Assembly: GCA_021805775.1 (NCBI GenBank)
Contig: JAJZED010000003.1
Span: forward strand, 1-64,000
DNA: 64,000 nt
Reading direction: 5' to 3'
From: a bacterium
Lineage (GTDB): Bacteria > Vulcanimicrobiota > Vulcanimicrobiia > Vulcanimicrobiales > Vulcanimicrobiaceae
Shown here: piece by piece, positions 53,188 to 61,713 of the stretch
How positions within the stretch are numbered: the first letter of the stretch is position 1
Layout: each line of letters opens with the position of its first letter
Translations under genes and position numbers: made by a program
Notes under the pieces: generated by a model
The model's database searches: none
The model's input: only the letters and a program-made list of their open reading frames with translations
What the model was told of the DNA's origin: nothing

Positions 53188-54561
53188 ATGAGCGAGATCG
53201 TCCATAAGAAACCGGCGGCGGAAGCATCGCAGTTTGCATATAAAAACCTCAAACAGGGGGAGTTCTGGCGTCACGTCCCCGCCTATCGCGAGGTCGACGA
53301 AGCGACGTTTCTCGATCACCTCTGGCAACAGAAGCATTCGATTAAGACGCCCGAAGAGCTCGTCGGCACGATCCGCGATCTCGCACCGCCGGAATTCGTC
53401 TCCGACATCGAAGCGGGCTTCGCCCATGCGCCGATGGCCGTGCGCGTCTCTCCGTATGCGCTCTCGCTCATCGACTGGAACGATCCGCATAACGATCCGA
53501 TCCGCCGCCAGTTCATTCCGATGGCAAGCTCGCTGCTTCCCGACCATCCGCGCCTCACGCTCGATTCGCTGCACGAACAGGACGATTCTCCGGTTCCGGG
53601 GCTCGTGCACCGTTATACCGATAAGGCACTCTTTCTTCCGCTCAACGTTTGCCCGGTCTACTGCCGCTTTTGCACGCGCAGCTACGCCATCGGCCCCGAT
53701 ACCGAGGAAGTCGACAAAGTTTCACTGGCAAAAACCCCGGCGCAGTGGCAGCAGGCATTTCAGTATATTAGCGAGCGCCCGGAGCTCGAAGATATCGTGA
53801 TCTCCGGCGGCGACACCTATCAATTGCCGCCGAAAAACATCGAACTGATCGGCAATGCGTTGCTCGATATCCCGCACGTGCGTCGGATGCGTTTTGCCAC
53901 CAAAGGCCCGGCGATTATGCCGATGAAAATCATCAGCCATACCGAGTGGCTCGACGCGATCGCTGCAATCGTCGAACGCGGCCGTAAACTCGGGAAGGAT
54001 GTCGTGTTGCACACGCACTTTAACGCACCCGAAGAGATCACGTGGATCACGCAAAAGGCGATGGGTATGCTCTTCGAGCGCGGCATCTTTACGCGCAACC
54101 AGTCGGTGTTGATCCGCGGCGTCAACGACACGCCCGAACGGATGGCGCTGTTGGTGAAGCGCCTGGGCCACGTCAACGTCCACCCGTACTACGTGTATAT
54201 GCACGACATGGTGAAGGGCGTCGAGGAACTCCGCACGACGATCCAAACTGCGACCGAGACGGAAAAATTCGTCCGCGGCAGCACCGCCGGTTTCAACACG
54301 CCGACCTTCGTTTGCGACGCTCCCGGCGGCGGCGGTAAACGCGACGTGCACTCGTACGAGTATTACGATCGGGAGAACGGTATCGCCGTTTACGCCGCTC
54401 CGAGCGTCAAACCGGGCAAAGCGTTCCTCTACTTCGACCCGATCGACAAGCTCTCGCCCGATGCACAAGCCCGCTGGATCGTGCCGGAGCTTCAAGAGCA
54501 GATGATCGCCGAAGCGCTGCGGAAAGCCGGAGCTCAGAACGAGCAACTCGTCCTCGCGTAG
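53188..54561 (+). CDS. kamA: Lysine 2,3-aminomutase
   Basis: 457 residues, radical SAM enzyme converting L-lysine to L-beta-lysine with PLP. The cluster motif is CPVYCRFC; SGGDTYQLPPKNIE and HPYYVYMHDMVKGVEELRTT are in the core; the PLP Lys is in PGGGGKRDVHSYEYYDREN. It begins the lysine fermentation route or beta-lysine synthesis. A good ribosome site (GGAGG) precedes it. Adjacent kdd favours catabolism. It can also make beta-lysine as an osmolyte, but kdd argues against that. Confidence 0.94.
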   Translation: MSEIVHKKPAAEASQFAYKNLKQGEFWRHVPAYREVDEATFLDHLWQQKHSIKTPEELVGTIRDLAPPEFVSDIEAGFAHAPMAVRVSPYALSLIDWNDPHNDPIRRQFIPMASSLLPDHPRLTLDSLHEQDDSPVPGLVHRYTDKALFLPLNVCPVYCRFCTRSYAIGPDTEEVDKVSLAKTPAQWQQAFQYISERPELEDIVISGGDTYQLPPKNIELIGNALLDIPHVRRMRFATKGPAIMPMKIISHTEWLDAIAAIVERGRKLGKDVVLHTHFNAPEEITWITQKAMGMLFERGIFTRNQSVLIRGVNDTPERMALLVKRLGHVNVHPYYVYMHDMVKGVEELRTTIQTATETEKFVRGSTAGFNTPTFVCDAPGGGGKRDVHSYEYYDRENGIAVYAAPSVKPGKAFLYFDPIDKLSPDAQARWIVPELQEQMIAEALRKAGAQNEQLVLA

Positions 54562-54577
54562 TCAATAACACACAGAG

Positions 54578-54615
54578 GCGTACTGCTTGAATGTAGTACG
54601 CTTTTGTGTTACGAT
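54578..54615 (+). promoter_or_regulatory. Promoter and inverted-repeat operator of the MazEF-like pair
   Basis: TTGAAT (54587-54592), 17 bases, TACGAT (54610-54615). An inverted repeat GCGTACT (54578-54584) / AGTACGC (54595-54601) brackets the -35. The ATG at 54625 is ten bases past the -10, so the leader is nearly absent. Confidence 0.6.
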
Positions 54616-54624
54616 GGGGTCACC

Positions 54625-54867
54625 ATGGCGGACACGCTGACGATCAGGCTCGATCCGAAGGACCGTGCGACCCTCCAAGAGCTCGCGCGGGCCCGCGGGC
54701 TGGGTGTAAGCGCGCTGGTTCGCGAACTTGCGGAGGCCGAAGCGCTACGCGCACGGCGTGCTGCGATTCGCACGGAGGGCGAGCGAATCGCCGAATATCT
54801 TGCCACGCATCCAAAGGCGCGCGAAGAACTCGAATCCTACGGCGTCCCAGCGGGAGAGCCGTCCTGA
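54625..54867 (+). CDS. Ribbon-helix-helix antitoxin
   Basis: 80 residues. DTLTIRLDPKDRATLQELAR is a ribbon-helix-helix strand and helix, continued by GLGVSALVRELAEAEAL. The C-terminal region (residues 45-80) is helical and acidic, fit for toxin binding. Its stop overlaps the toxin's CTG start by three bases. The promoter carries an inverted repeat that the dimer could bind. Confidence 0.78.
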   Translation: MADTLTIRLDPKDRATLQELARARGLGVSALVRELAEAEALRARRAAIRTEGERIAEYLATHPKAREELESYGVPAGEPS

Positions 54868-55214
54868 CTCCCGCCGCCGGCTCGATCGTTCTCGTCGATT
54901 GGCGAAGCGGCGCCCTGGCCCAAGAGCCCAATAAGCTACGTCCAGCCGTCGTCGTCAGTAATGCGGAATTATTTCCCGAGAGCTACCCGAATATTATCGT
55001 CGTGCCGCTAACCTCGGACCAAAATATCGCTCACCCTACGTTCTCGCAGCGCATCGATCCGACGTCGAGCAATGGCGCGACCCGCGTCTCGTGGACGCTC
55101 GCTCACCATATTACGAGCGTCGCAAAACAACGCATTACCACGACCTCATCGAAGATCGACGAGCGGCAGCTTCAGACAATTCGAGAGCAGGTTGCACTAG
55201 CGATCGGCACTTAA
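54864..55214 (+). CDS. MazF/PemK-family endoribonuclease toxin
   Basis: 116 residues when read from CTG 54864. AGSIVLVDWRSGALAQEPNK and LRPAVVVSNAELFPES give the PemK beta-barrel with its RPAVV motif; NIIVVPLTSD and GATRVSWTLAHHITSVAKQR complete it. The frame has no ATG, GTG or TTG before the first strand. CTG lies five bases after GGGAGAG and overlaps the antitoxin TGA, so CUG is the likely start. MazF toxins cut mRNA at short motifs. Confidence 0.85.
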   Translation: MTPAAGSIVLVDWRSGALAQEPNKLRPAVVVSNAELFPESYPNIIVVPLTSDQNIAHPTFSQRIDPTSSNGATRVSWTLAHHITSVAKQRITTTSSKIDERQLQTIREQVALAIGT

Positions 55215-55228
55215 CAACGCGTGACGCG

Positions 55229-57343
55229 CTACGTTCCCTTTTCAGCTCCGGCATAGAAGATCCACTTGAAGAAGAGCGCCGGCGTCGTCGTCAGCGCATT
55301 CGGATCGCCGTAAACGAGATAGAACTCGTTGTGCCCGTGGAGGTAATGGAACGCCGCGCTGAGGTTGTCGGCGAAGATCGGCGTGAAGGTCGGTGCGAAG
55401 TACGAGGTCGGCAGGCTCGTGCCGTTAATGCGCCGGGCGCCGAGCGACAACGATGCATCGCGCGAGAACTGCCAATTCACGCTCGCCGAATTCAACCATT
55501 GCTTGAACGACGGCTCCGTCGCGCGATTCGATGCATAGCTATTCTCGTTGAAGTTAAGCGAGAAGCTCAGGTTCCGCCGAATCGGCATGGTATCGAACAT
55601 TTGCATGTACGCAGCATGTCCGTGATAGTACGCGCCGGTAGAAAATAAGAAGCCGATTGGAAAATTCGAACTTAACTTGTATCCGAGAAAGGCACCATTG
55701 CCGGTGCTGAACGGCAAAAAGTTACCGTCGAACGTGCTTACAAATGTTGAATTTTGGAAAACATTAAACGACCAAAGATTCCGAAAGTTGAAACTGGCTT
55801 GCCAGTTAATCATGTTTTGGGCGGGCTTCGAAGCGTCGTTCCAAAAACGCGTATCGAAAGCACTGATCTGTACGTCGAGCAGCCTCGATTTCGGTGACAT
55901 GTGAAAAACATGTTGGCCGCCGGCCTCGTAACCGGCGGTGTTATTTTGCGCTACGTATGCATCGACCGGATTGAATTGCGATCCTATGAACTGGCGCGCT
56001 ATCCCGGCAAAGCTATTTGCGGTCTGATAGAACGCTCCGATCTCGCCATATCGCGCCGCAGATGAATCGGTCACGAACGTTCCACTCTCACGAGCAAAAT
56101 TTCCATAAACCCCTAAATGATTCCGATTATCGCTAAAAGCACCGCTTAACCAGTCTGTCGAATCGACAAAACTCGGCGTGGCAACCGTTACACCTTGCGC
56201 GTTTACGCCATACGTCTCTCGAAGATTTTGTACTCCGAAGTCCACGGCTTCGGCGGCATCGGTCCGCCGTGCTCCGACGGCATCGAAGCCGGAAAAGGAT
56301 AGTGGCCCTTGGGTTCCTTCGACGCCGTATCCCTGCCGAAAAGTTGGGATGGCAGGTGTGTAAAGCACGGACGGGCACGACAGTGCGCAGCCAGAGGTTC
56401 CAAACGTATTTGCGACTTGCGTAAAGAACGGACGAACTTCCTGATATTGTCGCGGAAATGCCGTCGGCGATATCGTTTGCTGATCCGTTTCGACATTCGA
56501 ATAATCGGGGTGAAAGGAGCCGACGAAGGATGCAGTCGGCGTGATCGGCACCGCCATATCCAAACCCATCTGCGAGGTTGAACCACCGGCGCTCCGAACT
56601 CCGAGAAGATAGGGCTGGAAGCGTGCCTTTGGTCGCGTCGCCTTTTTCTTCTCACTACCCCCGATCGCCACACCCGAGAGGGTGCCCGAATAGAGCGCCT
56701 CGGTCGGCGACGGGGCAGCGGGATCGTAGCTCCAAACCTGAAGGCTATTTGTTTTGAGGTCGAAGCGCACGAGTTGCGCCTTCCACGCATGCGAGCCACC
56801 GGAGCGAATAATGCTAAATGGAATGTGCATCGTAATCGTATAACCCCTACTGGTTATACGCCCCCGAGATATCCAATGCGGAGTATAGGCGCTGTTTTCG
56901 GTAGAACTTTGGTAATGCGCGCCGCGTGGATTTGCGGTGAACTGATAGCTGAAGCCTTGCACTCCCTGCGGCTCGAGGGAAACCTGAACGTTATCGTCAC
57001 CGAAAATCGCCGACCCGTTACTCACCGTTGACGCCGCGACGCTCCCGCGTTCGCGGACGACGAATGCAAAATCGAGGCCCATTGGGTCTTGAGCGACATA
57101 AACGACGGTTGGATGTACGACGCGACGGCGATTTGTGAAATCGTACTCCAAAACTACGCGGGCAGATCCCTTCCAAGTTTCGTCAATCCGCCCTTGCATC
57201 GACGGCATCTTTGCAAGCATCGGTACGTTCGAATGCGGCAATTCGGCGGCGTCGGCAGCCGAGGCTACAAATATACCGATGGAAACATATAATACGCTCG
57301 CAAAACAAGCGATAAGAATACGCCGCATGCGCGTATGCTTCAT
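55229..57343 (-). CDS. DUF5916-like outer-membrane protein, paralogue 1
   Basis: 704 residues from ATG 57343. The signal peptide ends at FVASAAD. A carbohydrate-binding-9-like domain follows (MLAKMPSMQGRIDETWKGSA, FAFVVRERGSVAASTV, ITMHIPFSIIRSGGSHAWKA), then a beta-barrel in the DUF5916 manner to the C-terminus. It probably sits in the outer membrane. Its last ~120 residues differ from paralogue 2 at only three positions, whereas its middle is much more different. Four bases separate it from paralogue 2. Confidence 0.75.
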   Translation of the reverse strand: MKHTRMRRILIACFASVLYVSIGIFVASAADAAELPHSNVPMLAKMPSMQGRIDETWKGSARVVLEYDFTNRRRVVHPTVVYVAQDPMGLDFAFVVRERGSVAASTVSNGSAIFGDDNVQVSLEPQGVQGFSYQFTANPRGAHYQSSTENSAYTPHWISRGRITSRGYTITMHIPFSIIRSGGSHAWKAQLVRFDLKTNSLQVWSYDPAAPSPTEALYSGTLSGVAIGGSEKKKATRPKARFQPYLLGVRSAGGSTSQMGLDMAVPITPTASFVGSFHPDYSNVETDQQTISPTAFPRQYQEVRPFFTQVANTFGTSGCALSCPSVLYTPAIPTFRQGYGVEGTQGPLSFSGFDAVGARRTDAAEAVDFGVQNLRETYGVNAQGVTVATPSFVDSTDWLSGAFSDNRNHLGVYGNFARESGTFVTDSSAARYGEIGAFYQTANSFAGIARQFIGSQFNPVDAYVAQNNTAGYEAGGQHVFHMSPKSRLLDVQISAFDTRFWNDASKPAQNMINWQASFNFRNLWSFNVFQNSTFVSTFDGNFLPFSTGNGAFLGYKLSSNFPIGFLFSTGAYYHGHAAYMQMFDTMPIRRNLSFSLNFNENSYASNRATEPSFKQWLNSASVNWQFSRDASLSLGARRINGTSLPTSYFAPTFTPIFADNLSAAFHYLHGHNEFYLVYGDPNALTTTPALFFKWIFYAGAEKGT

Positions 57344-57352
57344 TTTCAACTA

Positions 57353-59458
57353 TTACGTTCCTTTTTCGGCTCCGGCATAGAAGATCCACTTGAAGAAAAC
57401 GGCGGGCGTCGTCGTCAGCGCATTCGGATCGCCGTACACGAGATAGAACTCGTTATGCCCGTGGAGATAGTGGAACGCCGCGCTGAGGTTGTCGGCAAAG
57501 ATCGGCGTGAAGCTCGGTGCGAAGTACGAAGTTGGAAGACTCGTGCCGTTAATGCGCCGGGCGCCCAACGACAACGATGCATCGCGCGAGAACTGCCAAT
57601 TCACGCTCGCCGAATCCAGCCATTGCTTGAACGACGGCTCCGTCGCGCGATTCGAAGCATAGCTATTTTCGTTGAAGTTGAGCGAAAAGCTCAGGTTCCG
57701 CCGAATCGGCATGGTATCGAAAAACTGCCAATTCGCAGCATGGCCGTGATAGTACGGGCCCTCCCCGTACACGATCCCCTTGCCGTAGTTCGAATTCAAA
57801 TTGTAGCCGACGAACGCGCCGTTCCCGACGTTAAATGGAAGATACTCGCCATCGGAAGCTAGAACGAACGAGCTTTGTTGGTAGACGTGCACCATCCAGA
57901 GATTTTTGAAATCGATATTGATCTGATCCCCGGCGTTACTCTGCGCCGGCTGCGATAGGTGGTTCCAGAAGCGCGCATCGTTGAGCATGACCGAGAGATC
58001 GAGCAACTTCGACTTCGGAGAGAAATGGAAGGTCTGTTGGAAAAACGATAGATATCCACCGATATCGTTCTGCTGTTGGTAACCGTCGACCGGATTGAAT
58101 TGCGATCCGACGAACTGATGCGCCAAAACAAACACGGTATTTGCCGTTTTAAGGCCGGCTCCGAGCTCGCCATAATGCGCCTGGCTCGGGTCGGTAACGA
58201 ACGTGCCGTCTTCCCGCGCGTAATTTCCGTAGGCAAACCAGTGGCCGTGCGTGCTAAAATAGCCTCCGTTGAACGAACTCGTATTGTCGATGAGGTTCGG
58301 CGTATTCACGGTGACGCGTTGCATATCGATCTGTTCGATTCCACCGCTGGAAGAGTGTGCGTAATTCACGGCATCGGCGAGATCGGTTCGTTGCGTACCG
58401 ACGGCATCGAAGCCGGCAAACGTGAGCGGCCCTTGCGTTCCTTCGACGCCGTATCCCTGGCGAAAAGTGGGAATCGCCGGGGTGTAGAGCGTTTGCGGGC
58501 AGTTCTGGCAGCCCAGCGTCTCGTTGAACGCATTTCCGACCTGCGTGAAAAATGGGCGTACCTCTTGGTATTGCCGCGGGAACGCCGTCGGCGAGATCGT
58601 CTGCTGATCCGTTTCGACGTTGGAATAATCGGGATGAAACGAGCCGACGAACGAGGCGGTCGGCGTAATCGGCACCGCCATATCCAGACCGATTTGGGAC
58701 GTCGATCCGCCGGCGGCAGCGGAACGCCCGACGCCAAGCAAATAGGGCTGAAAGCGCGGCGCCGGGCGGCTCGATCCTTTTCCCTGAGTTCCGGAAGGGT
58801 TCACATCATCGAGCGTACCGTCGTAGAGAGTATCGAACGGACTCGTTGCATTGGGGTCGTAACTCCAAAGGTCGGTAGCGTTCGTACGAACGGAGAATCG
58901 CTGGAATTGCGCTTTCCATTCGTGCGAGCCCCCAGAGCGCAGAACGGAAAACGGGACGTGCATGGTAATGACGTAACCGGTTTTTGTAATTCGGCCCGCA
59001 GCCTTCCAATGCGGCGCGTAGGCGCTGTTCTCCGATGAGTTTTGAAAGCGTGCCCCGCGCGCGTTGGCAATAAATTGATAGGAAAAGCCCTGTAGGCCCT
59101 GTGGATTGAGCGAAAGTTGTACGTTATCGTCTCCAAATACCCCGGGGCCGTTGCTGAGCGTCGATGCGACGACCGGCGACCGCTGTGTGACGACAAATGC
59201 TACGTCGAGTCCACGAGCATCTTGGCCCACATATACAAGCGCTGGATGTGCGGCGCGCCGCCGGTTGGTGAAGTCGTAACGAAGTTTAATCCGCGCCGCC
59301 CCGCGCCACGATTCGTCAACCCGTCCGGCGATCGCCGGTTCGTGGGCGAGCGTCGGTACGCGTAGCGTGGGTAAGCCTGCAGCCCGAACGCCGGCGATAC
59401 TCCCGAGGAGAATGAGGCTCGAGAGTATTGCGATGGGCGTGGCTTTCGAGAAGAGCAT
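57353..59458 (-). CDS. DUF5916-like outer-membrane protein, paralogue 2
   Basis: 701 residues from ATG 59458; a TTG at 59494 would add twelve residues ahead of the signal peptide (SKATPIAILSSLILLGSIAG). Domains match paralogue 1: a CBM9-like N-terminus (LAHEPAIAGRVDESWRGAAR), a conserved block around DMAVPITPTASFVGSFHPDY and a barrel C-terminus. Two Cys in NETLGCQNCPQTL pair with a CALSCPS in the other copy. It is the upstream gene of the pair. Role unknown; family members are predicted outer-membrane receptors or porins. Confidence 0.75.
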   Translation of the reverse strand: MLFSKATPIAILSSLILLGSIAGVRAAGLPTLRVPTLAHEPAIAGRVDESWRGAARIKLRYDFTNRRRAAHPALVYVGQDARGLDVAFVVTQRSPVVASTLSNGPGVFGDDNVQLSLNPQGLQGFSYQFIANARGARFQNSSENSAYAPHWKAAGRITKTGYVITMHVPFSVLRSGGSHEWKAQFQRFSVRTNATDLWSYDPNATSPFDTLYDGTLDDVNPSGTQGKGSSRPAPRFQPYLLGVGRSAAAGGSTSQIGLDMAVPITPTASFVGSFHPDYSNVETDQQTISPTAFPRQYQEVRPFFTQVGNAFNETLGCQNCPQTLYTPAIPTFRQGYGVEGTQGPLTFAGFDAVGTQRTDLADAVNYAHSSSGGIEQIDMQRVTVNTPNLIDNTSSFNGGYFSTHGHWFAYGNYAREDGTFVTDPSQAHYGELGAGLKTANTVFVLAHQFVGSQFNPVDGYQQQNDIGGYLSFFQQTFHFSPKSKLLDLSVMLNDARFWNHLSQPAQSNAGDQINIDFKNLWMVHVYQQSSFVLASDGEYLPFNVGNGAFVGYNLNSNYGKGIVYGEGPYYHGHAANWQFFDTMPIRRNLSFSLNFNENSYASNRATEPSFKQWLDSASVNWQFSRDASLSLGARRINGTSLPTSYFAPSFTPIFADNLSAAFHYLHGHNEFYLVYGDPNALTTTPAVFFKWIFYAGAEKGT

Positions 59459-59548
59459 GCGGCTTATACGGAGCGCGTCTCGGCGAAGTTTCAAAATCCA
59501 CGAGCGACTTGCATCATTTATCTCTCAAAAGGCAACGCCGGCTCTCGT

Positions 59549-59887
59549 TTACCCGCCGGCAAGCTTCGCGCGTGTCCCTCGCGCGGCGAACCACGCGACG
59601 ATACGTTCGCGGTGATCGCCCTGAATTTCGATGGTGCCGTTTTTCACCGTGCCGCCGCTACCGCAGAGTTGCTTGAGCGCCTTCGCAGTGGGCACGAGCT
59701 CGGCTTCGGGGAGCCCGTAAATGACGCTCGCGCTACTCGCGCGCCGCCGCTCTCGCGTGATGCGAATGACCCCATCTTCGGGGAGCAGCGCAGGCCGGGG
59801 CTTTGCGCGGCTCGGGCGCTCGCTCACCGGGGGATCGATAGCCCCGCCCTCGCTTGAATAGACCAGCCGCCGGTTTTGGTCGCTCAC
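59549..59887 (-). CDS. YciH/SUI1-family translation initiation factor
   Basis: 112 residues from GTG 59887; a longer ATG reading from 59971 adds a low-complexity lead that relatives lack. RLVYSSEGG at the start and the eIF1-like core VIYGLPEAELVPTAKALKQL, GGTVKNGTIEIQGDHRERI with the C-terminal AARGTRAKLAGG are typical. Bacterial YciH is thought to reject aberrant initiation complexes, including non-AUG starts and leaderless messages. That is of interest in view of the unusual starts in this window. Confidence 0.88.
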   Translation of the reverse strand: MSDQNRRLVYSSEGGAIDPPVSERPSRAKPRPALLPEDGVIRITRERRRASSASVIYGLPEAELVPTAKALKQLCGSGGTVKNGTIEIQGDHRERIVAWFAARGTRAKLAGG

Positions 59888-60015
59888 CGGACGAAGGGTT
59901 CCAAAAGCGCTACCGGCGCTCCCCCCCACCGAGGAGCGATAGCTAGAACGGTCATTTTTACACAGTCCCATTTTCAGAGAACTGGTACGATCGAGGTTCG
60001 GAGGATTGTCCTATC

Positions 60016-61086
60016 ATGAAGTTCCCTGCTCGTATTGCCTTTGCTACCGCACTGCTCGTCGGATCGCTCGCTCTCGTCCCCGCTGCCGCTCAAAATGTTA
60101 CCGTGGTGGTGAATGGCCAAGTGATGTCCTTCGACCAGGCCCCCGTTATGGTAAACAATCGAGTCTTCGTGCCTATGCGCGCGATATTCGAACGCCTTGG
60201 ATCGACCGTTTCATATTCCAATGGGAATATCAACGCTCAGGGCAACGGAAGGTCGGTGCATCTTGCGATCGGCTCGCTCGATGCTTCGGTAAACGGGAAT
60301 CCGTTGACGATGGACGTCGCACCGTTCTTGGTGAACGGACGAACGGAGGTACCGCTTCGTTTCGTCGCCCAAGCCCTCGGCGCGAACGTAACCTGGAACG
60401 GCAACACTTCAACTGTTTATATTGGAACCTCGGGAAGCGGCAACGCCTCAACACCACAACCGTACGCAACCCAAACACCGAGTTATCAATCGTTCTATCT
60501 AAATAACGAGCATCCGGTGAACGGTGGCACGGTGAATACGACGCACCCGAAAATTCACGCGACTTTTAGCCAACCGGTCGATCTCAATTCCTTACATGTA
60601 AGCGTCGATGGAAACGACGTGACCTCTCTCGTTTATACCAATGCAAGCGGTTTCGACGTGACACCGGGCTTCGCGCTCGATCCAGGTAACCACAACGTTA
60701 CCGTAAGCGGAACCACCTCGAACGGCTCCCCTTTCAACACCGGATGGTCCTTCTATACCTCAAATACAGCGTCGGGGGCCGCACAAAACTATATCGTGAA
60801 CGTCTCGCCGGCGCCGAACACTCGCACCGGCAGTTCGTTTACGCTCAGCGGCCGCACGTTACCGAACTCGAAAATACACATCGTGGCGACCGGGACCAGT
60901 ACGATCGGCGGTCTCTTTCAGGTCGGAACGGGAACGTTCCAATCCGATGTTACGGCCGATTCAAATGGATACTTCAACGTTCCGATCTCCCTCAGCGTGC
61001 TCGGAGGCGGCCAGATCCGAGTCATTCTGACTTCGGTCTCACCCAATGGCGCATCGGTCGAAAACCAAGTGGTATACGGCGTCTAG
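60016..61086 (+). CDS. Exported copper amine oxidase-N domain protein
   Basis: 356 residues. A signal peptide ends at LVPAAAQN. Residues about 27-135 are the copper-amine-oxidase N-domain: VVVNGQVMSFDQAPVMVNNR, FVPMRAIFERLGSTVSY and PLRFVAQALGANVTWNG. A short Thr/Pro linker leads to two Ig-like sandwiches (HPVNGGTVNTTHPKIHATF; NVSPAPNTRTGSSFTLSG). It is probably a cell-surface or wall-binding protein with no catalytic part. GGAGG lies 11 bases before the ATG. Confidence 0.85.
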   Translation: MKFPARIAFATALLVGSLALVPAAAQNVTVVVNGQVMSFDQAPVMVNNRVFVPMRAIFERLGSTVSYSNGNINAQGNGRSVHLAIGSLDASVNGNPLTMDVAPFLVNGRTEVPLRFVAQALGANVTWNGNTSTVYIGTSGSGNASTPQPYATQTPSYQSFYLNNEHPVNGGTVNTTHPKIHATFSQPVDLNSLHVSVDGNDVTSLVYTNASGFDVTPGFALDPGNHNVTVSGTTSNGSPFNTGWSFYTSNTASGAAQNYIVNVSPAPNTRTGSSFTLSGRTLPNSKIHIVATGTSTIGGLFQVGTGTFQSDVTADSNGYFNVPISLSVLGGGQIRVILTSVSPNGASVENQVVYGV

Positions 61087-61140
61087 TCGTTCGCGCTTGC
61101 CAGGCCCCGCGTTCTCGAACGTACAACTCGTCGTTCTGCG

Positions 61141-61713
61141 ATGAAACGAATATGCGTCTTTTGCGGCTCGCGCTCCGGGCGCGGCGACACCTTCCTTGCT
61201 CTCGCCCGTAGTGTCGGCACCGAACTGGCCCAACGTGGTATCGGCATCGTGTACGGCGGCGGACGCGTGGGCTTGATGGGAGCGCTCGCCGACGCTGCCC
61301 TTGAAGCAGGCGGCGAAGTGATCGGCGTCATTCCCCACGCACTCGAGCGAGCGGAGATCGCGCATCAGGGGCTAACGGCGCTGCATGTCGTCATCTCGAT
61401 GCACGAGCGCAAGGCCATGATGGGAAATCTCAGCGATGCATTCCTCGCTCTTCCCGGCGGCTTCGGCACGATGGACGAACTCTTTGAAGCCCTGACGTGG
61501 CAACAACTCGGGTATCACGAAAAGCCCATCGCGTTACTCGATAACGGTGAGTTTTTCGCGCCGCTGTTGGGCCTGCTCCAGCGCATGCTCGACGACGATC
61601 TCCTGACGATTGAAAGCTACGGGCGCGTCCGGCTCGCCGCCTCGCTCGCCGACGCCCTCGCCGACCCGGCGATGGCGCGCGCGCTTACATCGTCACGCGA
61701 TGGCGGGCAATAA
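61141..61713 (+). CDS. LOG-family nucleoside monophosphate phosphoribohydrolase
   Basis: 190 residues. ICVFCGSRSG opens a Rossmann-like fold; VYGGGRVGLMGALADA and MHERKAMM lead to LPGGFGTMDELFEALTWQQL, the PGGxGTxxE signature. Members hydrolyse AMP or cytokinin ribotides to base and ribose 5-phosphate; many are annotated, wrongly, as lysine decarboxylases. Its 3' end overlaps the convergent glycosidase gene by 29 bases. Confidence 0.92.
   Translation: MKRICVFCGSRSGRGDTFLALARSVGTELAQRGIGIVYGGGRVGLMGALADAALEAGGEVIGVIPHALERAEIAHQGLTALHVVISMHERKAMMGNLSDAFLALPGGFGTMDELFEALTWQQLGYHEKPIALLDNGEFFAPLLGLLQRMLDDDLLTIESYGRVRLAASLADALADPAMARALTSSRDGGQ

Noticed and set aside
59888-59971. Longer start for the YciH-like protein
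   Set aside because: The extra lead is low-complexity; relatives start just before the RLVYS-type stretch, matching GTG 59887.
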